Of a DNA stretch of 64,000 nt, positions 8,917-17,286 are shown in pieces. This stretch comes from Flavobacterium salmonis (GTDB lineage: Bacteria; Bacteroidota; Bacteroidia; Flavobacteriales; Flavobacteriaceae). The stretch spans positions 124,001-188,000 of the forward strand of contig NZ_CAIJDP010000057.1 in assembly GCF_903819435.1 (NCBI RefSeq), written 5' to 3'. The stretch's first letter is position 1, and every line of letters begins with the position of its first letter. The notes below the pieces were generated by a model that saw nothing but the letters and a program-made list of their open reading frames with translations, was not told the origin of the DNA and did no database searches. A program made the translations under genes and the position numbers.

Positions 8917-9399
8917 TTGAAAAAGGCACTATTTCTAATCCTATTTTCTATTTTGTCAGTATCATGCAAAACAGGTTCAACTAATGTTAGTAAGGAATCT
9001 AAACATGAAACAAAATACATTGTAAATAATTTGATTGAAACTGCTACTGATAATATTGGTACTCGTTACAAAGCTGCCGGAACTACCAAAGCTGGTTTTG
9101 ACTGTTCGGGATTAGTATATTCTACTTTTGAAAAAGAAAACATAAAACTACCCAGAAGCTCTTATGAACAATCGAAGATTGGAAAAATAATCAAATTTGA
9201 TGATGCCAAAAAAGGAGATTTAATTTTCTTTAAAACCAATAAAAGCAAGCAAATTAATCATGTTGGACTCATAACAGAAGTCAACCGTGAAGAAATAAAA
9301 TTTGTACACTCCTCTACGTCAAAAGGAGTAATTATTTCTTCAACAAAAGAAACTTACTATAAAAATTCATTTGCTCAAATTAACAGGATAGTTGAATAA
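8917..9399 (+). CDS. NlpC/P60 (C40) peptidase, lipoprotein
   Basis: 160 residues starting at a TTG codon. This start is accepted because a complete lipoprotein signal (KKALFLILFSILSVSC, lipidated Cys17) begins directly at it and no ATG lies before the lipobox. The NlpC/P60 domain has catalytic Cys63 in FDCSG, His115 in NHVGL and a third polar site at His131. These enzymes cut the D-Glu/meso-DAP bond in peptidoglycan stem peptides in the periplasm. The gene follows lpxB by 11 bases, so an envelope operon is likely. Confidence 0.92.
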   Translation: MKKALFLILFSILSVSCKTGSTNVSKESKHETKYIVNNLIETATDNIGTRYKAAGTTKAGFDCSGLVYSTFEKENIKLPRSSYEQSKIGKIIKFDDAKKGDLIFFKTNKSKQINHVGLITEVNREEIKFVHSSTSKGVIISSTKETYYKNSFAQINRIVE

Positions 9400-9447
9400 G
9401 CTCAAATAAAAAAGTATTTTTCTTACATTTTTTTATACTTTTATGAT

Positions 9448-11487
9448 ATGAAAGTATTAAAATTTCCTCTGACAAAAATCACAATTTGTTTTATAATTGG
9501 TATTTTGACCGCCTACTTTTGGCAACCGCCTCTATTGTCAATAAATTCTGCTTTAGCTACTGTACTACTTACGTTTACTGTCTCTTATTTTTTATCCAGG
9601 AAAAAAAAGCAATTCATTAATCTATTTACTATAAATACATATGTGATATCATTTTTAATCGGCAGCGTAACTTTATTATTTCATACCGAATCATTACAAA
9701 AAACAAATTATACAAATTGTAAAAAAGCTTTTGAAAAACCACAAAACATAACCCTTTGTCTGCGTGAAAAATTAAAAGCGAATGATTATAATGACAGATA
9801 TATTGCTTTAATCAGTAAAATTGATAATCAGCATTATTCAGGGCGCATTATTATAAACATTCAAAAAGACTGTTTACCCAATTCACTTATAATTGGAAAT
9901 ATAATTCAGCTAAAAACTACCTTACAAAACAATTCTTCTCCCAAAAATCCGAATCAGTTTGATTACAGTAAATACTTAAATGACAAACAAATCTATGCAC
10001 AGGTTTATGCTGCAAAATCAGAAATCAGCATTAATAAAAGAATACGAAAAGACATTTGGTATTACACAGCAAAATTGCATACAAGGATTGTAAACAATCT
10101 TACCCAAAACCATTTTAATCCGAATGAAATGAATGTCGCCTTAGCCCTTATCTTAGGGCAGAGACAAGAAATATCACCTGATATTGTTCAGGATTATCAA
10201 TTTTCAGGTGCTACACACATCCTTTCGGTATCAGGACTTCATGTAGGTTTTATTATGTTGTTTATTGCTTTTATTCTAAAACCAATTGGCAATACCCCAA
10301 AAGGTTCTTTTATAAAGTTAATTGCGATTTTAACTTCACTAATTATATTTGCCATAATTTCAGGTTTATCTCCCTGTGTCTTACGATCTGTGGTGATGTT
10401 TTCATTTTTGGCCATTGGCAATCATTTACGCCGAAATGGCAATACCTATCATACTTTATTAGTTTCAATACTCTTAATATTACTTTTTGAGCCTTACTTT
10501 TTATTGGACATTGGTTTCCAACTAAGTTATTTGGCACTATTTTTTATTCTCTGGCTACAGCCAATATTAAAAAGTTTATGGAATCCCAAAAACAAAATTA
10601 CCGCAAACATCTGGAATGTCTTAACTGTATCATTTGCTGCACAAATTGGAACCCTGCCACTGTGTTTATATTATTTCCATCAATTTCCCGGACTGTTTTT
10701 TGTAACTAACATTATTATTATTCCAATTTTATCTTTCATCATGGTTATCGGAATAATAGTCATGATTTTGGCTATTTTTAATATAGCACCACAATTCCTG
10801 GTCAAAATCTTAGAAAAAAGTATTTATCTGCTAAATAAGGTCATTCATTTTGTAGCTTCATTTGATTCATTTGTAATAAGAGACATTAGTTTTAACACTT
10901 ATTATTTATTTGCTTTTTACTTATGGATAACATTAACTATAGTTTGGATAAAAAAACCAAATTATTTAAAACTGACTGCAGTTTTGAGTTCTGTAATTAT
11001 TTTACAGCTTTCTTTTTTGCTTACAAAAAAAGAAGTCCAGAGCCAACAAGAAATCATTGTTTACAACATAAAGAAAAAAACAAGTATATCTGAAAGAAAC
11101 GGAAAAAATGTTACTCTTTTTTACAACAATGAGCCGTTAAAAAAAATATCAAAAAATAACGTTTTAAATTCTTATTTAATTGGCAATTTTAGCCTGTTGA
11201 AAAAGGAAACAAAAATTAGAAACACTTTGTATTTTAATAATAAAAAGATTTTTATTATTGATAGTTCAGGTATTTATTTAGAGAATGTGCAACCAGATAT
11301 TTTGCTGCTAATACAATCTCCAAAAATAAATTTAAATCGTCTTTTAAAAAGCACTCACCCTAAAATTGTTATCGCAGATGCATCAAATTCATATTCGATT
11401 CAAAAATATTGGAAAACGACTTGCGTGAAACAAAAAATCCCTTTTCATTCTATTACTGAAAAAGGATTTTACAAACTAAGTAATTAA
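9448..11487 (+). CDS. comEC: ComEC/Rec2 family competence channel protein
   Basis: 679 residues. It has N-terminal hydrophobic helices, a soluble OB-like DUF4131 region (~110-190), and the Competence domain with many membrane helices (~220-500). The signature ALILGQRQEI and TGATHILSVSGLHVGF-like segment is present (here SGATHILSVSGLH). ComEC forms the inner-membrane channel for single-stranded DNA in natural transformation. The C-terminal ~130 residues are much shorter than the metallo-beta-lactamase domain of classical ComEC, and I see no HxHxDH metal site. The stop is directly followed by the stop of the convergent gene, with no spacer. Confidence 0.9.
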   Translation: MKVLKFPLTKITICFIIGILTAYFWQPPLLSINSALATVLLTFTVSYFLSRKKKQFINLFTINTYVISFLIGSVTLLFHTESLQKTNYTNCKKAFEKPQNITLCLREKLKANDYNDRYIALISKIDNQHYSGRIIINIQKDCLPNSLIIGNIIQLKTTLQNNSSPKNPNQFDYSKYLNDKQIYAQVYAAKSEISINKRIRKDIWYYTAKLHTRIVNNLTQNHFNPNEMNVALALILGQRQEISPDIVQDYQFSGATHILSVSGLHVGFIMLFIAFILKPIGNTPKGSFIKLIAILTSLIIFAIISGLSPCVLRSVVMFSFLAIGNHLRRNGNTYHTLLVSILLILLFEPYFLLDIGFQLSYLALFFILWLQPILKSLWNPKNKITANIWNVLTVSFAAQIGTLPLCLYYFHQFPGLFFVTNIIIIPILSFIMVIGIIVMILAIFNIAPQFLVKILEKSIYLLNKVIHFVASFDSFVIRDISFNTYYLFAFYLWITLTIVWIKKPNYLKLTAVLSSVIILQLSFLLTKKEVQSQQEIIVYNIKKKTSISERNGKNVTLFYNNEPLKKISKNNVLNSYLIGNFSLLKKETKIRNTLYFNNKKIFIIDSSGIYLENVQPDILLLIQSPKINLNRLLKSTHPKIVIADASNSYSIQKYWKTTCVKQKIPFHSITEKGFYKLSN

Positions 11488-11937
11488 TTATTGTGCATTC
11501 AATATTAAATTAGAATCGTTTATCCAACCATCAACTCCTGTGAAATTGTACGGCAGCTTACCCAATACACTAAAAGATCTTTCATCATTTCTTATAAAAG
11601 CTTTTGCTAAGTACACTTCGGGCAGATTTGCGACTCCAAAGGCATTTTTCAATTTAATATTCTGATCTCTTTCTTCGGTTGACATTTCAGTATCAGATAA
11701 GTCAAGTTTTACTAAAATAACATTTTTTCGAGACCATTTCTCAAAATCTTCCGTGTTAAAAACTTCATTTTGCAAATTTTCAGGAGCATTTGCTGCTGTA
11801 AATAAAATTAGCATTGGTTTTCTTATTTCATTGCTTAGAAGTATAGCATCTGTAATGTTAGTTTTCCACTCTAATACCTGCGATTTCATTGAAATATTAA
11901 TCAGAAAGAATGCAAGAATAAGTAATTTTCGGGTCAT
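11488..11937 (-). CDS. Thioredoxin-fold secreted protein without CxxC (copy 1)
   Basis: 149 residues with an N-terminal signal (KLLILAFFLINISMKSQ). It aligns along its length with the proteins at 12202 and 12884: EWKTNITDAILLSNE, KPMLILFTA, LQNEVF, VILVKLDL, NAFGVANLPEVYLA, LPYNFTGVDGWI. The CGWC active site of the 12884 protein is replaced by a three-residue-shorter NAPEN. The cis-proline (LPEV) remains. It cannot act as a dithiol oxidoreductase and may be a binding or chaperone-like derivative. It is the last of three tandem paralogs. Confidence 0.85.
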   Translation of the reverse strand: MTRKLLILAFFLINISMKSQVLEWKTNITDAILLSNEIRKPMLILFTAANAPENLQNEVFNTEDFEKWSRKNVILVKLDLSDTEMSTEERDQNIKLKNAFGVANLPEVYLAKAFIRNDERSFSVLGKLPYNFTGVDGWINDSNLILNAQ

Positions 11938-12130
11938 ATTTAATTGGTTTTCGATTATATTAATAAAACTAAATTAACATAAAATAAACATCGAAAGATC
12001 CATTTGAAAACAATATTTATTGCTAAAAAGTATTAAAATGAAATCAATAATTTATGATTAAAATTTTAAATTTAATTGAATTTTTAATACTTTAAAATTT
12101 CAATTATTCAACTACTGCCTAATTTCTTTT

Positions 12131-12169
12131 AAATAAAAAACCCTTTCCAGCAATTACCAAGAAAGGGTT
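12131..12169 (-). terminator. Terminator between thioredoxin-fold copies 2 and 1
   Basis: AACCCTTTC (12139-12147) pairs with GAAAGGGTT (12161-12169). The minus-strand product ends in a T-rich run. Copy 2 is therefore probably its own transcript. Confidence 0.8.
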
Positions 12170-12201
12170 GTACGAATAAAGTAAGAAGCTTACCTAAGCT
12201 A

Positions 12202-12654
12202 CTATTCACTTGGATGCAAAATAGCTTCTGACTCAGAAATCCATGCTTTAGCACCTCCCGGCTTATATCCAATTTTACCAAGAGCCTGAAAAGTAGTTTT
12301 ATTTTTTCTGATGGATGCACTTGCAAAGCAAACTTCGGGTAAATCTTCAACGCCAAACGCATTTTTAAGCTTGACATTTTGCTCTTTATCCGTATCTGAG
12401 GCATTAGCATCAGATAGATCTAATTTAACTAAAATCACATTATCTCTAGACCAAACTGCAAAATCAGGTGTTTTAAAAACTTCATTTTGTAGATTATTTG
12501 GAGCACTCGAAGCAGTAAAAAAAATCAACATCGGCTTATTTTCTTCATTACTTGCAGCGATAGCAGTATCCATACTGGTCTTCCAAACTAAATTTTGGGC
12601 TTGAAAAGTTATTGTCCCTAAAAAGAAAATTAATAGAAGTAGTTTTTTATTCAT
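12202..12654 (-). CDS. Thioredoxin-fold secreted protein without CxxC (copy 2)
   Basis: 150 residues with a signal peptide ending near AQ at 19-20. It is close in sequence to copy 1 and clearly related to copy 3 (VWKTSMDTAIAASNEENKP, FFTASSAPNNLQNEVF, VKLDLSDA, GVEDLPEVCFASA, GKIGYKPGGAKAWI). At the active site it reads SSAPNN where copy 3 reads SDWCGWC, so both cysteines and three positions are gone. The cis-proline is kept. A single Cys lies right after it (EVCFA). Predicted periplasmic; function unknown. Confidence 0.87.
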   Translation of the reverse strand: MNKKLLLLIFFLGTITFQAQNLVWKTSMDTAIAASNEENKPMLIFFTASSAPNNLQNEVFKTPDFAVWSRDNVILVKLDLSDANASDTDKEQNVKLKNAFGVEDLPEVCFASASIRKNKTTFQALGKIGYKPGGAKAWISESEAILHPSE

Positions 12655-12825
12655 AATATAAAGATTTGGTTGGTTAGCAAAACGAAATTAACATTATATT
12701 TTAATTATACAAGATTTTTTACACTTAAAATTATACAATACATTTTTTTAGCCATAATATTTTATCAATATAAAATATTTATCGAAACTACTACACAGAA
12801 ATTAAAACACATTTTCTTACTAAAA

Positions 12826-12863
12826 CAAAAAATCCTCTCACTTTGAAGTGAGAGGATTTTTAA
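12826..12863 (-). terminator. Terminator after thioredoxin-fold copy 3
   Basis: A long near-perfect hairpin, with AATCCTCTCACT at 12831 onward and AGTGAGAGGATT ending at 12858, is flanked by A and T runs. It works on the minus strand after copy 3 and could work in both directions. Confidence 0.85.
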
Positions 12864-12883
12864 TATTTATTAAAAATGTTTTT

Positions 12884-13351
12884 TTACATCTTTTGAGATT
12901 TAATTATTCCATCAGCTACAGCAAGCCAAGCCGTTGGACCTCCGGCAACGTACCCCGTCTGTCCTAGCCCCTTAAAATTTACTTTTCCATCCTTGCTTTC
13001 TGCACTGGCAAAATGAACTGTTGGATATCCTTGGATAGCAAAAGCTTGTTGCAATTCAGCATTTTGAGTTTTAATCTCTGGTGTTTGAGCAGTTCTTCTT
13101 GGATAGTCCAATTCAACCAGAATTACATTTTCTTTGGCCCATTTTTGAAATTCTGGTGTTTTCAGGACTTCATTTTGCAAACGGATACACCAACCACACC
13201 AATCACTTCCAGTAAAAAACATGAGTAATGGTTTTTTTTCCTTGTTACTTACCGTTATTGCTTCCTTTATGTCAGTATGCCAATTTAGCTCCTGAGCCTT
13301 TACAGCAAAAGAACCAATTATAAAAAATACCAGTATAAATATTTTTTTCAT
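12884..13351 (-). CDS. Secreted thioredoxin family protein with CGWC site (copy 3)
   Basis: 155 residues. A signal peptide (KKIFILVFFIIGSFAVKAQ) is followed by a thioredoxin fold with the active site SDWCGWC (Cys52, Cys55) and cis-Pro in GYPTVHFA. The residues around it (GWCIRLQNEV) resemble thioredoxin-like proteins of the DUF255/thioredoxin_7 type. The predicted role is a periplasmic thiol-disulfide reductase or isomerase. It is the only one of three tandem paralogs (12202, 11488) that keeps the catalytic cysteines, so it probably represents the ancestral form. Confidence 0.9.
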   Translation of the reverse strand: MKKIFILVFFIIGSFAVKAQELNWHTDIKEAITVSNKEKKPLLMFFTGSDWCGWCIRLQNEVLKTPEFQKWAKENVILVELDYPRRTAQTPEIKTQNAELQQAFAIQGYPTVHFASAESKDGKVNFKGLGQTGYVAGGPTAWLAVADGIIKSQKM

Positions 13352-13377
13352 GTCGATTTATTTTCTTAAAATTTAAA

Positions 13378-13385
13378 CAAAAATA
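13378..13385 (-). promoter_or_regulatory. -7 promoter box of thioredoxin-fold copy 3
   Basis: On the minus strand this reads TATTTTTG (TAnnTTTG), 26 bases upstream of the ATG at 13351 and just past the stop of the POT transporter gene. No TTG is seen at the usual spacing. Confidence 0.45.
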
Positions 13386-13399
13386 CTACTGAAAAATGC

Positions 13400-14884
13400 C
13401 TATTTTACTTCTTGCATTAATTTTTTAACAAAGGGAGACAAAACAATAAGTCCCACCCCTGCAATCAATGCATAGATAGCTAATTGATAATAACCATCTG
13501 TATATGATTGTAATTTAGACAACAATGAAGACCCTGTATTAGATTTCGACATTTCAGCACCTAATTTTCCAGCCGCTAACTGTCCAAATGCACTTGCAAG
13601 GAACCACAAACCCATCATCATACCAAATAATCTTTTTGGAGATAATTTGGTAATAATAGACATCCCAATTGGCCCCAAACAAAGCTCTCCCAAAGTAGTA
13701 ACTAAATAAGCTAAAGTAAATATGTTTAATGAAGTCATTCCATTTTCATCTGCAAAAAACCTGGTGTAGTAAAAAATAAAAAAAGACGCGGCTAAAAACA
13801 AAAATCCTATTCCAAATTTAATAATCGTATTAGGTTCAATTTTCTTATTAGCAAGCCAAAGCCAAAGCAGACCTGCCAGCGGACTAAAAACAATTACGAA
13901 AAAAGTATTCGAACTATTATTTACAATATTAGGATCTATATGAAAAAACAACAAACTACTTTTTAAATTATCTTTTGCAAAAAGAGACAGAGAACCTCCA
14001 CTTTGCTCAAATATAGCCATGAATAAGAAATAACAAAAAATAAATATAAAGGCTGCAAATAACTTCTTTTGCAAACTAATCTCTCCCAGTTTTATCAATT
14101 CAAAAATAAAGTATCCAACTGCAACAGTGCCTATAGTATACATGAAATAATCTGTATAACTTGTATTCTTTACCATTATAAAAATCAACGGAATACTTAA
14201 TATAGAACCTACATAAACTGCAATCTCACGAATTTTTCTTTTTTGTGCCGGCAATTCTAATAATGGAGAATTTCCAATTGGACCTAAATTTTTCTTAGTA
14301 TATAAAAAAGTGATCAATCCTAAAACCATTACTATTGCTGCGGCCAGAAAACACAATGACCAAGAGTGATATTTCCCTAAATAAATACACAAAGCTCCTC
14401 CAAAAAGCCCTCCAATATTTATACCTGCATAAAACATTCCGTAACCGGCATCTCTTCTTGGATCTTTTTCATGGTAAAGTTCACCCACCATAGAAGAAAT
14501 ATTAGGTTTAAAAAAACCAGTTCCAATAATTGAGAAAGCAATTCCATAATAAAACATCGTTTGAGGGGAAAAAGCAATAAGCAAATTCCCAAGGATCATC
14601 ACTACACCCCCAAAAAACAACGATTTTTTAAAGCCTAAAACTTTATCTGCAAAGATACCGCCAATAAATGTAAATGCATAAACAAAAGCCTGAATAGCAC
14701 CATATTGCAAACTTGCTGCGTCATCTTTTAAAAGCAGCTGATCCACCATAAAAAAAGTAAGAACCCCACGCATGCCATAAAAGCAAAAACGTTCCCACAT
14801 TTCAACCATAAATAAAGACCACAATTGTTTTGGATATTTCCCTTTAAAGTCTTGAATTTGTTCTATTGTTAAATTTTGTTCCAT
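13400..14884 (-). CDS. POT-family proton-coupled oligopeptide transporter
   Basis: 494 residues with 12 or more membrane segments. PTR2/POT signatures are MWERFCFYGMRGVL near the N-terminus (ExxERFxYYG motif), GGIFADKVLGFKKS, and the GTGFFKPNISSMVGELY segment with the conserved FYAGINIGG. It imports di- and tripeptides with protons across the inner membrane. It lies 49 bases downstream of the dipeptidyl peptidase gene on the same strand. That arrangement suggests that peptides released by the peptidase are taken up by this carrier. Confidence 0.94.
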   Translation of the reverse strand: MEQNLTIEQIQDFKGKYPKQLWSLFMVEMWERFCFYGMRGVLTFFMVDQLLLKDDAASLQYGAIQAFVYAFTFIGGIFADKVLGFKKSLFFGGVVMILGNLLIAFSPQTMFYYGIAFSIIGTGFFKPNISSMVGELYHEKDPRRDAGYGMFYAGINIGGLFGGALCIYLGKYHSWSLCFLAAAIVMVLGLITFLYTKKNLGPIGNSPLLELPAQKRKIREIAVYVGSILSIPLIFIMVKNTSYTDYFMYTIGTVAVGYFIFELIKLGEISLQKKLFAAFIFIFCYFLFMAIFEQSGGSLSLFAKDNLKSSLLFFHIDPNIVNNSSNTFFVIVFSPLAGLLWLWLANKKIEPNTIIKFGIGFLFLAASFFIFYYTRFFADENGMTSLNIFTLAYLVTTLGELCLGPIGMSIITKLSPKRLFGMMMGLWFLASAFGQLAAGKLGAEMSKSNTGSSLLSKLQSYTDGYYQLAIYALIAGVGLIVLSPFVKKLMQEVK

Positions 14885-14933
14885 ATATTTATTTAAGTTG
14901 AATTGTATTAAATACCTCTATTCCGTATGTTTA

Positions 14934-17105
14934 TTATAAATTTTCTTTAATGAAATTAGTCATTTTATTGTAGAGCTGAATTCTTGTTTTCCCACCATAA
15001 ATACCGTGATTTTTATCCGGATATATTTGAGAATCAAATTGTTTATTAGCCTGAATTAAAGCCTCCATCATTTGCATCGAATTTTGAACATGAACGTTAT
15101 CATCACCGGAACCGTGAATCAATAAAAATTTACCTTTTAATTTATCAACGTGGTTGATTGGAGAATTCTGATCGTATCCGCTAGCATTTTCTTGTGGAGT
15201 CTGCATATATCTTTCTGTGTAAACACTATCATAAAAACGCCAGTTGGTTACCGGAGCAACTGCAATTGCCATTTTGAAAACATCTGCGCCCTGAAAAATA
15301 CAGTTTGAAGCCATGAAACCACCATAACTCCATCCGAAAATGCCAATTCTTGAAGCATCCACATATGGATAAGCACCTATTACTTTTGCTGCATCGATTT
15401 GATCTTCTACTTCAAATTTTCCTAATTCTTTTTGCGTTACTTTTTTGAAATCAGCACCTTTAAAACCTGTACCTCTACCATCAACACAGGCTACAATGCA
15501 ACCTTGCTGAGTAAGTGATAAAAACCAATAATCATCAGTGTTGTTCCAGTCGTTATTTACCTGTTGAGATCCCGGACCTGAATATTGGTACATAAAAACA
15601 GGATATTTTTTAGAAGGATCGAAATCTTTTGGTTTTAAAATCCAGGCATTTAATTCATTTCCTTTAGCCGTTTTTAAAACAAAGAATTCTTTTGCAGGTA
15701 AATTATAAGCTGTTAATTTAGTAGCAAGTGCCTTATTATCTTCAATCACCTGAATTTCTTTTCCGGTTTTCGCTTCATTTAAAGTATAAGTTGTAGGCTG
15801 TAAATTACTGGAGAAAGTATTAATAAAGAATTGGAAATTTGGACTGAAAGTAGCTGAATTTGTTCCAATTTTAGCAGTTAAAGCTGTTTTGTTTTTTCCG
15901 TCCAATGAAATACGGTAAACTGCTCTGTTGATAGAACCATTTTCTGTAGACTGGTAGAAAATAGTTTTTGTTTTTTCGTCGAAACCGTAGTATGAAGTCA
16001 CTTCCCAGTTTCCTTTTGTAACCTGATTTTTAAGTTTTCCGGCTTTATCATATAAATAAATATGATTAAATCCATCTTTTTCGCTGGTCCAGATAAAACT
16101 GTTATCTTTTAAGAATGTCAAATTATCTGTAACATCAATATATGCCTTATCTTTTTCATTCAGAACCACTTTTGCTAAACCCGTAGTCCCATCTACAAAC
16201 AACAAATCAAGATTATCCTGATGGCGATTTAAAACCTGAGCTGATAAAGTATTATTATCATTTGTCCATTGTAGTCTTGCGATGTAAAAGTCATTATAAT
16301 TTGCTAAATCAACTTTTTTAGTGCTATTTCCCGCTACATCAAAAATATGCAAAGAAACTTCTGAATTTTTTTCTCCTGCTTTAGGATATTTGAATGTTTC
16401 AATCGACGGATATAAATCTTTATGAAACATAGACATCGAAAATTCCGGAACCTGACTTTCATCAAAACGGATATAAGCTAGTTTTTTACTGTCTTTACTC
16501 CAGTCGAATGCCCGGACAAAAGCAAATTCTTCTTCATAAACCCAATCCGTTATACCATTTATAATTGCGTTTTTCTTTCCATCAGTGGTGACTGCTGTAG
16601 ATTTTTTTGAGGCAACATCATATACGTAAAGATTATTTTCTTTGGCATAAGCAATTTTGGTTCCATCCGGCGAAAAAGTTGGTTCCTGAACCTGAAAATC
16701 AAAAAGTTTTGTTAGTGATTTGGATGTAATATCATATAAAAAATAATCTGCTGTAAACGAGTGGCGAAATATCTGATTGGAGTTACAGGCAATTAAAATC
16801 TTTTTTTCTGACGCATCAAAAGTATAGCTGTCTATACCGTCTGCAAGTACCGCATGATTTTTTGTATCTATTAAATTTGATACTTTTTTGAGGGTTGCAA
16901 AATCATATAAATCAATCTGCATGCTTCTGCTGGCCTGATCAACATTTAAAACAGTATATTGATATGTGTTTTTTAACGATTGCAGTTCGTCCATTCCTTT
17001 AGCACGAAATGCTCCGCTATAAATATTTTCGACTGTTATTTTTTGTTGCCCAAAAACCGTAGCAACTAAAAACAAAAGCATTACAGTAATTTTACTTGAA
17101 TTCAT
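14934..17105 (-). CDS. Dipeptidyl peptidase IV-type S9 serine peptidase
   Basis: About 723 residues from the ATG at 17105. A longer frame to 17168 places extra hydrophobic residues before a perfectly good signal peptide (MNSSKITVMLLFLVATVFGQ), so I reject it. An N-terminal beta-propeller (DPPIV_N, ~40-480) is followed by an alpha/beta-hydrolase domain. The triad is Ser593 in GWSYGGF, Asp668/669 in HGSGDDNVH and His700 in DKNHG. DWVYEEEF carries the paired glutamates that bind the peptide N-terminus. It removes X-Pro/X-Ala dipeptides in the periplasm. The POT transporter gene follows. Confidence 0.94.
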   Translation of the reverse strand: MNSSKITVMLLFLVATVFGQQKITVENIYSGAFRAKGMDELQSLKNTYQYTVLNVDQASRSMQIDLYDFATLKKVSNLIDTKNHAVLADGIDSYTFDASEKKILIACNSNQIFRHSFTADYFLYDITSKSLTKLFDFQVQEPTFSPDGTKIAYAKENNLYVYDVASKKSTAVTTDGKKNAIINGITDWVYEEEFAFVRAFDWSKDSKKLAYIRFDESQVPEFSMSMFHKDLYPSIETFKYPKAGEKNSEVSLHIFDVAGNSTKKVDLANYNDFYIARLQWTNDNNTLSAQVLNRHQDNLDLLFVDGTTGLAKVVLNEKDKAYIDVTDNLTFLKDNSFIWTSEKDGFNHIYLYDKAGKLKNQVTKGNWEVTSYYGFDEKTKTIFYQSTENGSINRAVYRISLDGKNKTALTAKIGTNSATFSPNFQFFINTFSSNLQPTTYTLNEAKTGKEIQVIEDNKALATKLTAYNLPAKEFFVLKTAKGNELNAWILKPKDFDPSKKYPVFMYQYSGPGSQQVNNDWNNTDDYWFLSLTQQGCIVACVDGRGTGFKGADFKKVTQKELGKFEVEDQIDAAKVIGAYPYVDASRIGIFGWSYGGFMASNCIFQGADVFKMAIAVAPVTNWRFYDSVYTERYMQTPQENASGYDQNSPINHVDKLKGKFLLIHGSGDDNVHVQNSMQMMEALIQANKQFDSQIYPDKNHGIYGGKTRIQLYNKMTNFIKENL

Positions 17106-17249
17106 CAGGATTATTTTAAATATAAAAAAGAGTCCAATTTTAGTAAAAAAATCGAACATAATACACATTTTAACTGTTAAATGTTAAAAAAATAAAATTT
17201 AAATCCTTTTTGAATAAAAAAAACATTTCAAATAAAACGCTTAAAATGG

Positions 17250-17257
17250 TATCTTTG
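17250..17257 (+). promoter_or_regulatory. -7 promoter box of HMG-CoA reductase gene
   Basis: TATCTTTG is an exact TAnnTTTG match, 30 bases before the ATG at 17287. No well-spaced TTG is found. Confidence 0.55.
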
Positions 17258-17286
17258 CAACCACTACACTACTTAATAGACTGAGA

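Noticed and set aside
17106..17168. N-terminal extension of the dipeptidyl peptidase
   Set aside because: It adds hydrophobic residues in front of a complete signal peptide; the ATG at 17105 is preferred.
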